NCBI GenBank assembly: GCA_023664345.1
Contig: JAMPFQ010000002.1
Location: 1 to 64,000 of the forward strand
DNA: 64,000 nt
Direction: 5' to 3'
Source: Lachnospiraceae bacterium
GTDB taxonomy: Bacteria > Bacillota > Clostridia > Lachnospirales > Lachnospiraceae
In this document: piece by piece, positions 61,219-64,000 of the stretch
Numbering within the stretch: the first letter of the stretch is position 1
Layout: each line of letters opens with the position of its first letter
Notes under the pieces: generated by a model
Databases searched by the model: none
What the model was told of the DNA's origin: nothing
What the model saw: the letters and a program-made list of their open reading frames with translations, nothing else
Program-made: the position numbers and the translations under genes

Positions 61219-62868
61219 TTACTGCTGCATACTTGCCATCAGCGCCGGGATCAGCTGCTTCTTCCGGGAGATCACGCCCTCCAGCCGGAAAGAATCCTCA
61301 TCCGCCTGGACGCCGAACGCATTCTGGATCAATTCCTCCGCATTTTCCCCCACATACAGCAGTTCCGTGGACTCACTGATGATATTGGTGAGCATGAAGA
61401 ATACCATGTTCACTTTCGTGGCCTTCGCCGTCTCTTTCAGACAAGGACGAAGTTTCCTCTTGATATCCGCCAGTTCTTCCTCCGTCATGGCATTGATCTG
61501 ACCAACCCCGAAAGAAATGTCGTTGCTGGAGAACGTCTTATAGTCCTGGTAAAAGATCTCTTCCGGCTCCTTGTCTTTCAGGTTGCTTCCCGCCTTGAAC
61601 ATCTCCCGGGCAAACTCCTCTACTTTAATCCCTGCGATGGACGCAAGTTCCTCCGCCGTCCGCCTGTCATAATCGGTACAGGTGGGGGAGCGGTACATCA
61701 GCGTGTCAGAAATGATCGCCGCGCACAACAGGGAAGCAATGGTCTTAGTGATCTCCACTCCGTTTTCCCGGTACATCTGGTAAATGATCGTAGCCGTGCA
61801 GCCCAGGGGCTGATTTCGGAAAAATACCGGCGCGATGGTCTCCAGGCTTCCCAGACGGTGATGGTCGATGATCTCCAGGATCTCCGCGTTCTCTATGCCG
61901 TTCACCGCCTGATTCTTTTCATTGTGATCCACCAGGATCAGCTTCTTGGGTGACATGTTCAGAAGGTTCCGCCTGGATATCATGCCCACATAATTACCGT
62001 ATTTATCCAGTATGGGAAAATCCCTGTGCCGCTTCTTCGCCATCACTTCCTTGATCGTCTCGGTAAATTCGTCCAGCCGGAACGTGACCAGACTGTCCCT
62101 CCGCATGAAATGGGCGATGGGCATACTCTGGTTGATCAGCCTGGCCACCGTATAGGTATCGTGGGGCGTACCGATCACCGTGCATCCTTTCTCCTCCGCC
62201 AGCTTCCTGATGGTCATGGAAACGGGCGCTCCCTCGCATACAATGATACAGTCCGCGTTCATCTCGATGGCGCAAAGCTGGGATTCATACCGATTCCCCA
62301 AAATCACCAGATCGTGCTCCTCAATATAATTTTCCATCAGGTCGGGATTGGCCGCCGCGATCAGCACTTTGCCCTTATCAAAGACCGCGTTCTCATCCCC
62401 GGTCACCAGATGTCCGTCCAGGGTCTCCAGGATATTCTTATACCTGGTCTTTGCCGTGGCAAGGATCCTGCTGTCATAGACGTCCATATAAGAAGTGGCG
62501 ATATCGCCAATGGTGATCAGGCCTGCCAGCTTATTTCCCTCCGTGATGGGCAGAGTGACCACATTCTTATCCCGCATAAGAGTCCACGCCGTCTTCAGGG
62601 AAATGCCCTGATCCACACCCTCCGTCTCTCGGATCTCAATATCCCGCACCTGGGTCCTGACATCCTTTATGTACACGGGCGGCTGCACGCCGAAGCGTTC
62701 CATGACATACTGGCTTTCCTCGTTGAGATGCCCCGCCCGCACGGCAATGTACTCCACATTCTCATTCAACTTCCCCTTTAAATGGGCATAGCAGATCGCG
62801 GAACAGATGGAATCCGTATCCGGGTTCTTATGCCCTATGACAAATACTTTTTCTTTCTTGATGCTCAT
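61219..62868 (-). CDS. ppaC: Manganese-dependent inorganic pyrophosphatase with CBS and DRTGG domains
   Basis: 549-residue family II pyrophosphatase that hydrolyses PPi. The DHH-family motifs are GHKNPDTDS (12-20), LVDHNEKNQA, EIIDHHRLGS and the C-terminal DHHA2 segment ending GVISRKKQLIPAL. Between the two halves of the first domain lie a CBS pair (around TAWTLMRDKNVVTLPITEG and HRDFPILDKYGNYVG) and a DRTGG domain (LIAAANPDLMENYIEEHDLV), which bind adenine nucleotides and regulate activity. AGAGG lies nine bases before the ATG. Its upstream region is the structured repeat array at 62915-63362. Confidence 0.95.
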   Translation of the reverse strand: MSIKKEKVFVIGHKNPDTDSICSAICYAHLKGKLNENVEYIAVRAGHLNEESQYVMERFGVQPPVYIKDVRTQVRDIEIRETEGVDQGISLKTAWTLMRDKNVVTLPITEGNKLAGLITIGDIATSYMDVYDSRILATAKTRYKNILETLDGHLVTGDENAVFDKGKVLIAAANPDLMENYIEEHDLVILGNRYESQLCAIEMNADCIIVCEGAPVSMTIRKLAEEKGCTVIGTPHDTYTVARLINQSMPIAHFMRRDSLVTFRLDEFTETIKEVMAKKRHRDFPILDKYGNYVGMISRRNLLNMSPKKLILVDHNEKNQAVNGIENAEILEIIDHHRLGSLETIAPVFFRNQPLGCTATIIYQMYRENGVEITKTIASLLCAAIISDTLMYRSPTCTDYDRRTAEELASIAGIKVEEFAREMFKAGSNLKDKEPEEIFYQDYKTFSSNDISFGVGQINAMTEEELADIKRKLRPCLKETAKATKVNMVFFMLTNIISESTELLYVGENAEELIQNAFGVQADEDSFRLEGVISRKKQLIPALMASMQQ

Positions 62869-62914
62869 GCGCCCTGTCCTCTTTCGATAATCGTGCCAAA
62901 TAAGGATATCATAT

Positions 62915-63362
62915 CATGTTTCTGCAAGTCCCGGGCAGAGACCCGAAAAATCAGAGATTTTTCGGGTTCGCTTCGCTCGTCAAATCCCCGGGAAAGCATC
63001 TGCCCGTGCAAGCACGGCATCTGCTTTCCCGGGCACTTGACTCTGCCCTTTGCGGACATTATACCATGTTTTCGTGCGCTTTAGCGCACATTCAATTCAA
63101 AAGTTGACACAATGCCCTTCTGTGTCAACATTATACCATACTTCCGTGCGCTTCAGCGCACTCTCAATTCAGAAGTTGACACAATGTCTTTCTGTGTCAA
63201 CATTGTACCATGTTTCCGCAAGTCACAGGGCAGAGACCCGAAAAATCAGAGATTTTTCGGGTTCGCTTCGCTCGTCAAATCCCCGGGAAAGCATCTGCCC
63301 GTGCAAGCACGGCATCTGCTTTCCCGGGCACTTGACTCTGCCCTTTGCGGACATTATACCAT
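62915..63362. repeat. Structured repeat array: two 135-bp cloverleaf palindromes flanking two 72-bp hairpin units
   Basis: Units A (about 62916-63067) and A' (63212-63362) are identical over 135 bp (62933-63067 and 63228-63362). Each has outer stems CCGCAA/TTGCGG (one mismatch in A) and GGGCAGAG/CTCTGCCC. Inside are a hairpin ACCCGAAAAATC/GATTTTTCGGGT and a long arm CCCGGGAAAGCA/TGCTTTCCCGGG with inner CCGTGC/GCACGG. Between them lie B (63068-63139) and B' (63140-63211), each with GTGCGCTT(T/C)AGCGCAC and a 9-bp stem GTTGACACA/TGTGTCAAC. All units end in ACATTRTACCAT. No coding frame is credible here. The rest of the gap to 63487 shows nothing. Confidence 0.92.
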
Positions 63363-63487
63363 CATTCGGATCTATTTGCCATATGATAGCTTGACTTTTT
63401 GTACATATACGCAACAGTTCAGCCATGCCATTCATAAGCTGCCGAAATATACATTTTCACCAACAGACAAAAACGATTGCCGACAGC

Positions 63488-64000
63488 TTATTTCATGTCG
63501 GGCATCCGCAGACCAAATTCTCTCTCAACCAATGCAAAAGTATCCTCAATGCTCCTGTTCTCATCTCTGGCAATGACTCGAAAACCGGAGTGAAGAAAAG
63601 AATCATAGGCTGCAGGAGAATTGATCCTCGCCAGACACTCCCTGAAATTTTCAAGTGCCAACTCAGGATTCTCTTCCTCCATCATTAACTGATACAAAAA
63701 TTGCTTTTCTCTGTCCGGTCTTTCAAAGAATCGATTCACCGATATGTCGGGAACAGCCAGCATGATCAGTACATGGTCATAGTCCGATATCTCTTTCAGG
63801 GTTTCTATGGAAATATTTGTATCTACAAATACCATTTTCCCTTCGGTATTCAGTGTACTCAAAATTTGTAATTCCAGTGTTTCACATTCTTTCGCTGTGC
63901 CTCTCACCCATGCTTCATATTCCTCCGGCGTCCGCCTGATGAAATCATGCCAATCCTGCAGATCCCTTGTATAGGTCAATCCCGGAAACGCATCTCGATC
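63488..64000 (-). CDS. Kinase-like (P-loop type) protein fragment, cut by the right edge
   Basis: The 171 visible codons are the C-terminal part; the frame stays open to position 64000 (DRDAFPGLTYTRDLQDWHDF). The segment TRDLQDWHDFIRRTPEEYEA, then MVFVDTNISIETLKEISDYD, then VNRFFERPDREKQFLYQLMM resembles small nucleotide or shikimate-kinase-like P-loop proteins, with the R-x-x-R type lid in RFFERPDREK. The P-loop would be upstream, outside the window. A TTG at 63979 could be misread as a start, but it has no ribosome binding site. The substrate is unknown. Confidence 0.6.
   Translation of the reverse strand, partial: DRDAFPGLTYTRDLQDWHDFIRRTPEEYEAWVRGTAKECETLELQILSTLNTEGKMVFVDTNISIETLKEISDYDHVLIMLAVPDISVNRFFERPDREKQFLYQLMMEEENPELALENFRECLARINSPAAYDSFLHSGFRVIARDENRSIEDTFALVEREFGLRMPDMK

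Noticed and set aside
62915..63362. CRISPR array
   Set aside because: The repeated units are long palindromes in an A-B-B'-A' order without regular short repeats and unique spacers, and no cas genes are present.

Overview
The window looks like a chromosomal segment of a spore-forming, Gram-positive anaerobe of the class Clostridia, most likely a gut-type Lachnospiraceae. The evidence is a spoIIAA-spoIIAB-sigF operon, spoVAA/AB/AC genes, a valS gene under a T-box leader, strong AGGAGG-type ribosome binding sites, Gram-positive LexA boxes, a CBS-domain manganese pyrophosphatase and several plant-polysaccharide hydrolases. Most genes lie on the minus strand and are tightly packed, often with ATGA, GTGA or TGATG overlaps. 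Nothing in the window is a prophage or an intact mobile element. The only transposon trace is a broken ISAs1-type transposase near the left end.

Layout from left to right. 1-5.4 kb: a cut-off sensor histidine kinase, transposase and ABC-ATPase remnants, a subtilisin-like protease, and a winged-helix regulator paired with a membrane protein. 5.6-18.8 kb: a minus-strand run that starts with a SEC-C protein and an AAA/PD-(D/E)XK protein and continues into MoxR AAA+ ATPase, DUF5682, VWA, SWIM zinc-finger, a small unknown protein and DUF4132. The core five resemble the uncharacterised Escherichia coli yehL-yehM-yehP-yehQ plus yehI set. They are the best candidate in the window for a poorly described multi-protein system. 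19.2-27.6 kb: an orphan solute-binding lipoprotein, then spoVAC and spoVAA/AB separated by an oppositely oriented heterodimeric ABC exporter that has its own promoter and leader terminator. 27.7-37.1 kb: pectin/arabinan enzymes (GH28, a GH106-like enzyme, GH127) behind a GH25 muramidase and the spoIIA operon.

37.2-45.5 kb: a zinc-ribbon/TPR membrane protein, a 51-residue protein, folC, T-box-controlled valS and a GH3 glycosidase. 45.7-50.7 kb: an ECF transporter S component, a hemerythrin/CheX-like/receiver fusion, and a PadR-DUF1700-DUF4097 operon with palindromic operators. 50.7-57.7 kb: a GH13 enzyme, an XPD-like helicase fused to a RecB-type nuclease, an HPr/Crh-like protein, and a radical-SAM/TIGR03915 DNA-repair pair under an apparent SOS promoter. 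58-64 kb: asnA, a large GT-C-like membrane protein, the CBS pyrophosphatase, a dense array of structured repeats, and a cut-off kinase-like gene.

Two intergenic repeat systems stand out. The first (called R1 here) is a nested palindrome that repeatedly lies directly upstream of start codons, always in the same orientation, with the ribosome binding site at its edge. Two copies differ by compensatory base-pair changes. The second is a pair of identical 135-bp cloverleaf-like palindromes flanking two related 72-bp hairpin units at 62.9-63.4 kb.
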